Source: Channallabes apus (taxonomy: Eukaryota > Chordata > Actinopteri > Siluriformes > Clariidae). From it: 64,000 nt of DNA. Location: the NCBI GenBank assembly GCA_030522415.1, contig CM060111.1:46251559-46315558 (forward strand). Reading direction: 5' to 3'. A program made the translations under genes and the position numbers. The notes beneath the pieces were generated by a model, which was given only the letters and a program-made list of their open reading frames with translations, was not told where the DNA came from and ran no database searches. Each line of letters begins with the position of its first letter. Position 1 is the stretch's first letter. Shown here in pieces: positions 13,142-25,305 of the stretch.

Positions 13142-13541
13142 TGTTATTAAACTCGTTTACCTGTTGAAATGTATATTTAAAATAAAATAAAGTAACTTAT
13201 ATATAAAGTGTGTGTGTGTGTGTGAGTGAATGTGTGTGTGTAAATATATAAGTGTGTGTGTGTGTGTGTGTGTGTATATACAGTATATATATATATATAC
13301 TCTATAAATCTGCCTGACCGCGGGTGACGGTGCGGAGCGCGAGCACTTCCTCCGGTGTGATGTCTCCTCCGGCGGTCCGCAGCTCCTCCTCGGTCAGGGG
13401 CCGCCGCTCCGCCGCGCTGCGCCGAGACTTCAGCCTCTTCACCCCGCCGCCGCCGCCGTGTTTCCGCTCCCTGGAGCTCGCCGGGTCCGGTCCGCTCACC
13501 GCGGCGGCTGTGGACTCGTTCCGGGAGCTCTGGCTGCTCAT
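11145..13541 (-). CDS. unc119b: UNC119 homologue B, complete, five exons
   Basis: Coding exons on the minus strand are 13319-13541, 12835-12948, 11922-12030, 11344-11516 and 11145-11257. All are GT/AG and the sum is 732 bp (243 codons plus stop; human UNC119B about 251). I start at [10 protein letters not shown]; an in-frame ATG at 13583 would add 14 residues but is less like the family. The low-complexity N-terminus is followed by the UNC119/PDE6D-like beta-sandwich: [20 protein letters not shown] in exon 2, [20 protein letters not shown] in exon 3, [10 protein letters not shown] and [20 protein letters not shown] in exon 4, and [20 protein letters not shown] in exon 5. The family extracts N-myristoylated proteins from membranes and delivers them, notably to cilia under ARL3 control. 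The FEIAKP tract and acidic insert favour UNC119B over UNC119A. Confidence 0.93.
12177..12830. repeat. GACAGACAGTGA minisatellite in unc119b intron 2
   Basis: About 650 bp consist of permuted GACA, GACG and GTGA tetramers (gacagacagtgagacag and similar). The array occupies most of intron 2. On the minus strand it gives an uninterrupted Ser/Leu/Cys/Val frame, which is a repeat artefact rather than a gene. Confidence 0.95.
12955..13000. repeat. (CA)n microsatellite next to unc119b exon 2
   Basis: About 23 CA units. On the transcribed (minus) strand this is a TG tract that ends seven bases before exon 2, at the acceptor tatacag, so it sits where a polypyrimidine tract is expected. Confidence 0.95.
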
Positions 13542-13960
13542 AGTCGGTCTGTGTGTGTGTTTGTGTTCCTGCGCTTTACACACTCTCTGATAGCTACAGC
13601 TACGTTGCTAGTGAAGAAAAAAAAAACTCGAAGATTTTTCGGATCCCAACCGTTTTCTCAAAATCCACGCCCTCTTACTCTATCACTGGCTAATACGTTA
13701 AGCTCATAATGTATGAGCCAATCAGCAAGCAGAACCCTTTGGGCCATCATCCAATCCCTTGCTACGGGAGGCGGAACTGGTCGTAATACGGGTGGTACAA
13801 ACAAAACGCGTCCCGGAGACCCCCTGCTGAAATTTAAGATGGCGTCTGGCGTCACTATGGAGAGGAACATACGCCGCAGGAAGCGGCTTCTGATTGGCTG
13901 TTCGCGTCCGAACGTTGCCATGGATACCCGGTTTAACTTCCGCATGTTCCCCGGTTTGAT
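13542..13960 (-). promoter_or_regulatory. Putative unc119b promoter with X-box, CCAAT and YY1-like sites
   Basis: A GC-rich region upstream of the unc119b ATG. It holds an RFX X-box-like palindrome, GTTGCCATGGATAC, at 13914-13927. There are CCAAT boxes in both orientations (ATTGG near 13893, CCAAT near 13718) and a YY1-like AAGATGGCGTC at 13836-13846. An X-box would fit a ciliary trafficking gene. These are motif matches by eye with no transcription-start evidence. Confidence 0.5.
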
Positions 13961-14197
13961 CGCAAATCTTAGCCTTCTTGGTCCATATAAAAGTGTAATA
14001 TAATTTCCATTTTCAATTTACATTTTTTTTCCAATATTTTTTGGATTCAGTCTGAATTTCAGTTTAGTTTCATTGACTCATTTCTATTTCGTTTTATTTT
14101 ATTTTAAGTTTTTATTTTAGTTATTTTACTCAAGGATAAAAGTTCTGAGGTATTAGTTTGATGTGAAAAAAAGATCTAATGAGCACAAAGACATGGA

Positions 14198-14775
14198 GGT
14201 ACCTCGGTATACGAGTTTAATCCGCTCCTGACGAGGTCTTAAGGTGAAATGTCGTATTGTGAAACACATTGTTTCATAGGACATAATGTAAATACAGATA
14301 ATCCGTTCCAGCCACCCAAAAAATATTACCAATTTCCAACACTATAATCATATTTTTTGCATATAAAAACAAAACACTTTTAGAAATGACATGTAAATAA
14401 AGTAAAATATGAAATTAATAATTAACCCTCACTTAACATTAATGTATGATTCCTCTCGGCACCGGCTGCTTTAAAAACCAAACTGAAAGCGGCTCCTTTT
14501 CTTCTCTCTACCGTCCTTGATAACATTCCTGTGACCCGCGTTGCTACGTCTTCACTAAATCTTACAACAAATGCAAAAATAAAGTAAAATGTAAACTCGC
14601 TTTCAATTGTCTTTCCACTGATGCAAACAAGCTTGGAGCGGCTCCTGGACATTCGCCGACGCCGGGGTCGACTCGGTTTGTTCACTCGTCTGCCGAGGCA
14701 AATTTCTTGCAAAATTTCAGTTAAGGTGAAAATTCTTGATTGGATTTTCGTAAAAAGTTTGTATATTGAGGTACC
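14198..14775. mobile_element. MITE-like DNA transposon with GGTACCTC termini
   Basis: The left end GGTACCTCGGTATACGA and the right end (reverse complement GGTACCTCAATATACAA) form imperfect terminal inverted repeats around 578 bp of non-coding DNA. A partial second copy lies at 37640-37921, sharing 'cttaaggtgaaat' and 'accgtccttgataacattc'. The superfamily is not assigned. Confidence 0.6.
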
Positions 14776-15889
14776 ACTATGTAAAACTTTTCAAGACTAT
14801 CTAACATTCTCTAACATGATGTAAGATGTACATCTGTTTCAGACTGACGAAGCCTGTTGATATAGACGGTGGGGGACCGTTTGGGACAAACCTGCAGATA
14901 CGCCCAAAAAGGAAGACATCCTGTTTTTTGAGATCCACTTTGCATTTCCATCTCAATTACGTGATTTACACGCACAGATTCCCGCGATGCTCCCGCACGT
15001 CTCGATGTTAGCGCTCGGTCTCTCAGAATCTTTCTTGTTCCTTTCGGTGGTAACTTTGCAGGTGAACTTCAAGATTTATTTATTCCCTTGTACTTCTGCA
15101 CCACATGTGCCGTCACCTGTGCTTGTAGTGGATTCACTTCTAGTCCCCTGATAAGGTGAACGTGTTGGTCCTTGTACTACATCTCCATCTACAGACTGCA
15201 GGCTAAAGCTACACAAACGTTTGGGACGTCATGTGATTGTCATCAAGCAGACAGAACTTTGCACAACAGTGGCCATCTCGAATGTTATTATACAGAACAA
15301 TAACAGTCTTCTTTCTAATTTTATTTGTTTTATAGCAACTATTATTAGTTTGTTTTTAGTTTGTGAGTAAATTGTTTTATTTCAGCTTTCGAAAATGCTT
15401 TAAAACCAATAGTTTTAGTACGAAACGATACAATACTAACCCTGGTACACACACACACACACACCCTGTCTGAGGTGTTCATGTGAAATCCAGCCCTCTA
15501 TACAAGATCCTGGAATTCACTATACAATAGTAATAATGGCACATACAACTCACACAGAGCACCACGTGACCATGACTACAGATCTCACACACACACACAA
15601 AGGTTAGGGCTGAGCTGAATGACTCTGAGCTGCGTCTATAGAATTAAAGCTTACAGGTTTAGTTTATAAAGAGGGTTATAATCGGGTTCAGGTGAACTTT
15701 ATATACATTTAGGGGAGAAAAGTTGATTTTAAACTGTTATTAAACTGCATGATACTATAGTAAGTAACAAAATATCTATTTACAATGTTATTAATGTGTT
15801 AAATACGACAAACAAAAAGATACGTTTTAGAAGTGTGCAGTTGTTGGAGAAAATAATGACTTCAAAGCCGTTGTAGATAAAATAGCACA
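14776..15889. other. Non-coding DNA between mlec and unc119b
   Basis: No gene seen. It contains short CA runs near 15447-15464 and 15590. A few short open frames have no recognisable content. Confidence 0.5.
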
Positions 15890-16129
15890 TTTATTAAAAA
15901 GAAACAGAACACAGTCTGCAGTTCAGCGTGCTTCGTTTCCTTAAAAGCCCGCAGAGTGTCCCGTTTTCAGGAGGACGAGAGAGGGACGGGGTCCAACCGA
16001 GGAGTGCTGGTCCATCACACACACTCACCATTTCACCTCTACACACACACACACATTAGACAATTAATTAGACAACCAGCTAACTAGCTAACGTCGTACA
16101 AAGGCAGCAGCGTCTTTGGCCGCGTCGAT

Positions 16130-16167
<38 letters not shown>

Positions 16168-17564
16168 GTGTGTGTAAACTGAGACATGATAAAGAACTGT
16201 GCAAAAGAAACAGATCATGACTCACGAGATGGTAAATCACACAAGAGTGTATTTTTAAAAATCAACATTAAAAATTAAATTCCAAGGCATCGAACACAAA
16301 AAGGCATTGAATCAAAATGGCAACAGATGACAACGAGGAAGGAGAAGAGGCTTTAAAATCATAAACAGCAGGCAGTGCAAAAAAATTCACCAATTAAAAA
16401 CCCAATAAAGTAGAATCAAAATCAAATCAGAAATCCTGAGGAGACGAGAAGGAAAAAAAAAAAAGCAACTACGGCAAAAAAAAAAAAAAAAAAAAAACAC
16501 GACAAAAACCTCAATCAATTCATTAAATTATAAAATATACAGAAAAGAAAAACCCCGATACTGTAACGAGCCTCGGCGTCAGCGCACCGTCGCAGGCCTG
16601 AGAGGGCGTGTCCCAGTCCATATACGGAAACACGGGCGGGTACGCCGCCCTTATGTGGAAATCCAGGCGTGTCTGAATCCATGTATGGAAATGTGGGCGT
16701 GTCTGAGTCTCAGAATATGTAAATAATGGTTTGTTTGAGTCCTTATATGGAAAGGCAGGAAGGTTTGAGCTTTATATAGAAGTGTGTGTGTGTGTTAGTG
16801 AGAGAATGTCCATGTAGAGAGCATGATGTTTGATGTTATATCCTTATAATCGTTAAAGCCACACCCACACGCCCCACCCGAACCACACCCACCCGCAGGC
16901 CACACCCGGCCACTCCTCTCCGTATCCAACGGTAACAAGGTCTCGCCTCAGTCCTTACAGCAACACAAGAGACTACAGAGAACCTCCACAAGCACAATAT
17001 TATTCATTAACCCAATGGCACGCGCTAATCAGTGTGACTCCGTACCATACACCAACCACACGCGCACACACACTCACACACACACAGCATACAACAAGTT
17101 CACTTTGGTGCTGATTATCGCTTCTGAAATGAAACAAGGTGCTTCATGTCATTCCTTTGTGATGTCAGAAAACAAACATAAAATAAAATAAAACGAGGGG
17201 CGGAGAGAGGACAAAGCTGTGATGTCGTACAATCATGAGCAGGAAACTAAACTGTTAAAGCACCTGGCGATAACTGGGCGTAGGCAGCCACCGGACCAGC
17301 ACGACTCCGCCTACACAGCGCTACCTGGTGGCTGTTGACTTGCAGTTACACCGTTAGCAGCGTTAGCATTTATGGATTTATTTTTTTAGCAAAACGGTCT
17401 CTTCAATACGATGGATGGCGCGGCGACGTTCGGCCACCAGGGCGGTGACAGAAACACACAATGTAAACGAACTGTAAACATGAGGAGGGGGGCGGAGCCA
17501 GCAGGTTGGTGTGTGTGTGTGAGAGAGAGAATAAGAAATCGGAAATACAGTCATGTGGGTATCA

Positions 17565-17875
17565 TGAGGGACGTCCCGATACGATAATCACGATACCGCG
17601 GTGACGATTCGATACGTGTTGCGATTCTATAAGCGTCACGATGTTATTTGAAGAGTAACGATTCAATTCAACTTCAATGCTGCTACACACAGGGTACCGG
17701 TTTAGTGTGGAAACAACTGGAACTGCAACACCTTACCACCTCAAACGCAAACGTATATATAAATAAAAAAATTTAAAGATTGTTTTTGGTAAAAATCAAT
17801 TTCGGTGATTCATGCATCGCCACACAAAACAATCGTGATACATAACTGAATCGATTTACCCCCTCGTTTAATTCT
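17565..17875. repeat. Dispersed repeat with 'cgatacgataatcacgata' motifs
   Basis: The block runs from 'gggacgtcccgatacg' to 'cgtgatacataactgaatcga' and resembles the common fish repeats that carry strings of ATCG/CGAT and GTGATAC. Termini are not defined and there is no coding content. Confidence 0.4.
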
Positions 17876-17916
17876 AGGTATTATTTTGTGCATAAATAAT
17901 AATAATAATAATAATA

Positions 17917-18056
17917 ATACAACCTCAGACGAATATCATCATGTAACATTTTTTCACTGGGCATAAAATTAATTTAACAAATAAATAAATAACTTTTTGT
18001 TAAATATATAATGGCACTGTGAGAAAACTTATGCTGTTATTCGTCTGAGGTTGTAT
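17917..18056. repeat. Perfect 19-bp inverted repeat, 140-bp element
   Basis: ATACAACCTCAGACGAATA at 17917-17935 is matched by its exact reverse complement at 18038-18056. The interior is AT-rich. This resembles a very small MITE. Confidence 0.65.
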
Positions 18057-18164
18057 TTGCAGAATACTGAGGTCATCCACGATCAGACGAATGTTTATTT
18101 GATAAAAAAAAAAAAACAATAGAATTAAAATAAGGGGGGGGGGGTCCTAATTTTTGCACATGAC

Positions 18165-18470
18165 TGTATAGTGGACGACAGCCGAATCCGAGCTGATCTG
18201 TACTGGACGTAGTGCACTACACAAGGAATAGGGACTTTTAGAGCACTACATAGTGTTTGAAACCATGAGGTAGTGCACTAACATGAGCAATAGGGATGTT
18301 TAGTGCACTACCAAGGGTAAACAGACATAGTGAACATAGTGCACCCTACCTGCACTATACGTGTGTGTAAATACACTACACCCTATACAGTGCACTATAC
18401 ATCAAGTTGTATACACACACTCCATAGGGTTGAGTTTCTGTACACTCTGTAGTGCACTACATGTCCATTA
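18165..18470. repeat. Cluster of TAGTGCACTA palindromes
   Basis: At least five exact or near-exact copies of the palindrome TAGTGCACTA occur within about 250 bp (near 18210, 18271, 18300, 18390 and 18450), spaced by short unique sequence. This looks like a dispersed fish repeat of unknown origin. Confidence 0.55.
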
Positions 18471-19082
18471 GGGAACATCAGGGACTCAGGAGCCGCATTG
18501 TTTTAAATAAACGTAACTAGTAAAAAAAAAAAAAAAAAAACCCAGACTGAATAAAGAATAAAGAGATGAAAGATGAGCTGAGGTGAGAGTTGTGTGGAAG
18601 TGTGTGAAGTTGTGTATAGTCAAAGTAAAAGCCCCACCCCCTGGATGCTGCGCGTCTCCCGCTGGTTTAACGGTTGCATAGCTGACGAGTAATACGCTGG
18701 AGCTCAAACACTTCTATACCGGAGGCTAACGTCGCTAACAAGTAACACAGGCTCACAGACAGACAGATTAGCATCGTGCGCTAAATGGTGCCACGGAGAC
18801 GGGACGGAGCGCACCATGCTAACCTGACGGCTAATTAGCAGACATCACTTGTTAGCGTCGTAGCTCCGGGGCCAAAAACTAAAGCAGAGAAAAGCTGAAG
18901 ACGTGTCGGGGTGAAGAAAAGGGAAAACGCCGCGCCTTAACCGGTCCTTTAAACATCTAAACTCTCACTGGCTCCACTCTCTCCACCAATCACAAAGCAG
19001 TATGAGACACCGTCCCACACACCCCCGTCATTTCCTGTTGGACCAGATGAATCAGTCCGTCCTCTCTCCCTCTCTCTCTCTC

Positions 19083-19863
19083 TCACAGGCGGCAGAGGCA
19101 GAACAGTGTAGGGATGAACACTCCGAAGGCCACTAGGATAGGGAACATCAGGCTGCTGTTATCAGCCGCGTACGGGTTCGGCGTTCTCGGCCCGGACCGG
19201 ACCTGTTTTTTCGGAGACTGAGACCCGAGCTTCTTCATCGTCTCGTCCCCACTTTCGGGTTCCTCCTCGTCTATATCTTCCTCTTCTGGTCTCTCCAGGC
19301 CGGGGTGGGGCTGCAGCTTCGGCACGTCTGAGACGAGGACACGGGAAGTGTTACAGCAGGGAGAGAGCGTGAGGAGACAATGTGTCCACAACACACACAC
19401 TGAGCCAGAATTTAAAACTAACAAAGTTTGCAAAACTTGAAAAACTTTAAATTTAATCCGAAACTGTGTTTTTTATTATTATTATTATTTAACAAACACC
19501 ACTTTGAATGGACATCATTTACATGACCAGGGTTTCTTTTAAAAACTACTCACTGCATCAGAGCAGAGTGAATCGACATGACTGATTCTCACACACACAC
19601 ACACACACACAGTTTTTGACTAAATCCTGCACATTCTGCTCAGGAACCAGGATCACATCACTCAGAAAACATTCTGATACACTGATATGGTCATGTGACA
19701 TCAAAAAGGGACTGTTTCCAAGGTAACGCTGATCACAGCGCGGGGTAAGGCAAATCATTTGCATTGTTTCTCCTCACCTTCAGGTTTCCCTTTCATCACG
19801 TACAGCGCACACACCTTCGGATTATCGTAGTAACCCTGAGAGAGAGAGAGAGATGAGGCACAG

Positions 19864-19909
<46 letters not shown>

Positions 19910-22900
19910 GAAATCAATAATTTTGTCCTGCGAGCACACGCCCACTCTCTGTGCCTGATACATCAATTATATTAGAGTTAAATAAGAACAAAGTATTTGG
20001 ACCCTTTATAAAAATGAATTAATTGAGACGTGATGTAAAGAAATGCTGCACGCTGAGCCGCTCCTCCTCTCTGCCTCACTTCTATAAGCGCTTCTCGTTA
20101 CGACTACAGCTAATGGAACATTTTCATTCGCATGAACTGATCTAAAGCATTTAACTAAATAAAATGTTTGTTTTGCATCGTGTTTCTCTGTAGCTGACAG
20201 ATATGTGACACCACAAGAGGGCGCACTTCCAGTTCGAACGCCTTTTGCTTTTTTACCTTCCAAGTGAAATATCTGTAAATTCAATCATGACTCGTGTGTT
20301 GTACCTTCCTTTAGTGCGATACGGACTATCGGTTTTTAATGTTTTTTTCTTCCCCTTGTCCAATCCATTACTCTTTTCCTTTCTTCTCAGAAAACAACAG
20401 TAAGCAACTGTAACCAAGACTGAGCAGTGACCTTTTCCCTCTGGGATTAATTTTTTTAAATAAATTTAAAAAAAAAGTTTTTTTCATCATCTTTTTGAAT
20501 ATAGAATGCTATGAATTTTAGCGTCCGCATTGTTGACGGAGTAACTGTAACAAGAGAACCGTTAAAAACAATTAAACTGAGAAAATGTGTGTCCTGTAAC
20601 AGTTAGTAATTAATAACAGATGTCTGATATTTAACATGTTCAACTGTCGGTAAAGAAAAATGTGAGATTCACGACCCTCGTAGTAACATAGTAACGTCCA
20701 TTTAACACTACGGTGACTCTCGACATTAATTTTAACGTTCTTTACACAGTACAGATAAACAATACAGAAACAGTTAGCTACATCATAATCAGAACAGATC
20801 AGTTTCCTCTTTATATTGTTTTCTTTCCAGAAACTGTTGCTGTACTGTGTCCCCTACATATGAACGAGTTCTGTTCCAAGATCTTGTTCATAAGTCAGAT
20901 TTGTCCATAAGTCCAACAAACATTGTGTAAGTACTCCCGACATTCACACACTTGCCTAAACACAGTGTATTACTCTACTGTGTTCTTTAGAAGTCGATCG
21001 ATTCATGTTAAAAGAATGAGCGATGTCAGCCATGTTTTCCCTTTGAGGGATTTATTTCTAATTTTCCTTAATATTTTATATGAATATGGCACAATAATTA
21101 ATAATGGATTTATGTCAGCGTGATTTTTATAAGTTTCCTTGTTTACTTAGTTCTCACATGATGTTTTTAACCTTGATTGTATTTTTCTTCCTTTGTTTTT
21201 CCTTTCTTGGCCTTGGGTCGATGTTTACATCGTAGTATAAAATGAGTGTTTTGCCATTTATGTTTGGATTTAATTGCCCAGGCTGACAGGTTTAATTTGC
21301 ATGCATGCGTCAATCAATCTTCTCCAGCTGAACCCTGGCTCTGAGTCTCCTGATTCCTTGATCATCTAATGCTCTGGTCACATCCTGAAGATTTTATTTT
21401 TATTTACAACAATCCTGGCGACTCCGGTGGGACAGTGATTGTCTCCGTCTGACGACTGATCCAGGCGACAGCAACATCATCTGCCTGAGTTCTGACTCTA
21501 GTCCCTGGAGGTCCTGTGCATGACAGCACGAGTGAGTTCCACCCTGTAAAAAAAATCCTCGCTGCTAGCTGATTGTAGAAGAATCAGTAAAAGTCTAACG
21601 TGTAGTTTTCTCAGTACTGAATGAGTTAGCCTTAATATTGTTTGACAATATGGCGACGTGTTTTCAGGATCCTAAGTGTGACGGACGGCGGTTCTCACTA
21701 GTTTGTGAACCCCTGCCCTATGCCGATGATTCCTGTTTTGAGAAGGAATTGAGGCAGATGTTGGATAAATTGTGTAGCAAAAAAAAGGTGAAGCTATGCA
21801 AATTTCTTGGTGTTAAAGATGAGGATAAATGGACTAGAGAGCAATGTTTTTCTGCTTTGGAAAGGTGTGTGCAGTGTAAAAACCTTGAAGCTGCAGTTCA
21901 AGTATTTAGGCAGTGGCATGCTCTTCTAATACAATCACACGCTGCAGAGTGGGATTGTGAGAAGCGTGAGAGTGACGAAAAGATCAGTAAACTTGCGCAG
22001 GAATGCGCTAATCATAAGCGTGCCGCTCAATCTGCTCAAAAAACACGTGAGCAGTCTCAGCGCTCCATTAACTCTCTCCAAACCAAACTCAATGTTTTGG
22101 AAAAACAAGCAGGGAAGCTGTCTCTGTCTAAATCAAAGCCATTGTTTCCATCTCTTCCTAATCTTGGCTATGATATACAATTAAGAGAGCAGTCAGAGGT
22201 TGAGGATTCTGACTTAGATCCAGCACGCATCGGCGTGGCTCCGATGGCTGTGAGAGAGTCTCGCTCTAAAAAAGATGAAGACTCAAAAGTAACAATCACA
22301 TACAAGCCACTGAGTCCTGCTGAAGTCGATCGTACGGCAAAAGACTTTAAACATCCGAGAGAGATGGGCATGGGCCCTTTCTTAACGCAGATGCAGCGTA
22401 AAATTCAGTTGTATAATTTCCACCCTCTGGATGTGATTGCCATAAGTACAACAAAAGCTTACTTCGGCAAAAGCTGTGCAGAAGTGTTCTGATGACCTTC
22501 TTATGATTATTCGTGATTTTGTGGATTGCTGGCGTAAAGTTGTGGATTGTCAGCAGGCAAAAAATTTGTCTGTCCTTGAATACACTCAGCGCTATGCCCA
22601 GGTGTTTATGTTGTATGGTGCGAATGGTTTGAGCTCTACAGACAAGGTGATGGCGAGCCGAATTCCCGTTGCGCAGTGGGCTGATGGCTTACGTGCCGAG
22701 TTACGCAAGGTGTTGCCGCTTCTGAAACCTGAGTGGCGGAAGTCCACACTTAATGATCTCTCTCTTTCAGCATATGACAGTCTTTCAGCATATGAAAGAG
22801 ATTCCAATGTGAAAACACGCGTGTCTGCGTTGATGCAAGCTGCTGTTGATGTGGAAAATGCTCAATCTGTTCCACGTGATGTCTGTAGCTATTGTAATAA

Positions 22901-25273
22901 GCCTGGACATTGGTACAAGGCTTGCCGGAAGCGAAAGGCAGACATGAAAAAGCAGGAATGTGCTTCTGGCTCTGGAGGTTCTCAGCCTGACTTGAGGGGC
23001 GGAGCTCTTTAGCCTGACATGGCAGGGCAGATCATTCAGATCTTGCAACTTGCTTCCCAGGCAACGTCACCTGGTTTGCCTCCTCCGCCGCAGTCTTTTT
23101 AGATATGAAAGCTGTGAGAGCCTATTTGCAGCCAATTACCTTTGAGCAAGATAACAGACATGGTAACTGCTCAAAGATGGAGCAACTGGCTCAATACTCT
23201 CACAGCTCCTAACATCACCCTAAAAAGGGCAAAGATCACCAACCCCTCATCGTTAATGATGGCTGCAATGTCTGATTCCTTAGATGAGGGCGCGTGGGGT
23301 GATCATGACTGTGTGATGCTTTCACACTCACCACCTTCAAAGGTCTCTGAAATTCCTCTGGAAAACCCAGACATGGTCTTGTTCACTGACGGTTCAGCCC
23401 AGGTGCTGAATGGATGCAGACGAGCTGGATGGGCTGTGTGCTCATTACATGCTGTTATAGCTCAGGGTCGTCTCCCTGATCATCTCTCTGCACAAGTTGC
23501 GGAGCTTGTTGCCCTGACTAATGCATGGCTACAGGATGTTCAGCCACAATATACACCGACAGCCATTATTGCCATGGCACAATACATGACTATGCGGGCA
23601 TTTGGCGACCATGTGCCTTTCTAACAGCTTCAGGACCGCCAATCAAAAATGCTTCATATGTGTCTGACCTCTTGTCCGCCTGTGAGCTTCCAAAAAGTTT
23701 AGCAGTAGTCAAGGTCAAAGCACACTGTCCAAAAAACAGTGATGAAAGCAGAGGAAATGCCCTGGCTGATGCTGCGGCCAAAGCTGCATGCAGGCTGCCT
23801 GCTATCACAATCTCAGCCGTCAAAACCTCGAACTCTGCTGATGTGAAGGTTGAGTCACAACAACTTCGGTCTTCCCTGATGGACATGTATGCTAATGCTC
23901 CTGCACTAGAAGTGTGGTTCTGGGTTGATAAGGGGGCAAGCCTAGACTCTGATGGTGCTTGGACAAAGGGAGGTAAATATGTTGCCCCTGAATCCTTGCT
24001 GCCATACTTGGCCCAACAAATTCACAGTTTGGGACACGTGGGTGTTCAGACAATGGTTCACAGATTTTCTTCTACGTGGTGGAACGCCAAGTTCCGCGCA
24101 CATGCATCGGATGTCGTGAAACGCTGTGTTCTGTGTCTCAGGCTAACAACAGTGCAGCTGGAGTGCGAACTCCTACAGCTCACACTCCAGCACCTGCAGG
24201 TCCGTTCAAACACCTGCAGGTCGACTACATCACCCTTCCTTCATGTCAAGGTAAACGAGATGTGTTGGTGGTGGTTGACCAATTTTCTCGCTGGATTGAA
24301 GCCTACCCAACTAAAACAGGCACAGCTCTGCACACTGCAAAATCACTGGTCAAGGACTTCTTCCCTCGTTGGGGAATTGCCGAAAGCATTCATTCAAATC
24401 GTGGAACTCATTTCACTGGACAGGTTGTGCAGGAAGTCATGAAGTTGTTGAACATTCAGTGGAAGCTTCACTGCCCTTATACGCCCCAGGCTTCTGGGCA
24501 GGTTGAACGTCAAAACCAGACGCTAAAGCTACGATTGTCCAAGCTCCATCAGAGTGGAGTGTCATGGGTAGACGCTCTACCAGCTGTTCTGTGCAGCATT
24601 CGGTCATCTCCGACAAGGGGGATTGGTCTCAGTCCATATGAGATCATAACTGGTCGACCCATGGCCTTGCCAGGCACACTTGATTTGAGACAGGCAGATG
24701 TTCATCTGACCTCTGATGCGCTGTTGAAGTATTGTGAAGAGCTCACTGATGCAGTCAGTGCTGCTCAGCAGCGTGTCGCAGAGGCATGGATCTCACCTGA
24801 AAAGGGAGTCCATGCCATTGTACCAGGACAGTGGGTGATGATCAAAAATCACACTGCTGGACCATTGGAGGCGAAATGGAAAGGTCCTTTCCAAGTTCTT
24901 TTAGTAACTGATTCAGCAGTTTTATGTCAGGGGCGTAAGACCTGGACTCATGCTTCGCACTGTAAAGTGGTGTTACTTCCTAAATAGGGTCAGTTTGGGT
25001 GGCTCTGGGAGAAGAGCTTTGAGAGGATCCGATGGCGTTTAGGCCGCGGGGGTTAAACTCGAAGTGAAGATTCTCTTTTCCCCAACATGCGGTTAGCGCT
25101 CCCTACTTCTCTCAGTGGACAGGACCCAAGTTAGGAAGGGAAAGATGGTCACCCTTTACAGTGGTCATATGATGGATCCTGAACCGTTGCCAGTTAAAAA
25201 ACTAATGCATGTGAGAGAGAGAGAGAATAAAAGCCGTACTATCTCTGTGTTTACTACCTGATTCTGCTATCTC

Positions 25274-25305
<32 letters not shown>

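Larger units (their letters stand above)
15890..19082 (-). other. Probable mlec 3' untranslated region
   Basis: The 3.2 kb after the mlec stop codon contains no gene. A canonical AATAAA on the minus strand at 15890-15895 is a plausible polyadenylation signal, and mammalian malectin mRNAs are known for long 3' UTRs. The stretch includes TG repeats near 16130-16175, poly-A runs near 16480 and 18525, and fish dispersed repeats (17565-18470). The UTR length is inferred. Confidence 0.4.

Noticed and set aside
13658..13945. Open frames on both strands upstream of unc119b
   Set aside because: GC-rich promoter sequence gives long chance frames; no domain or homology is visible.
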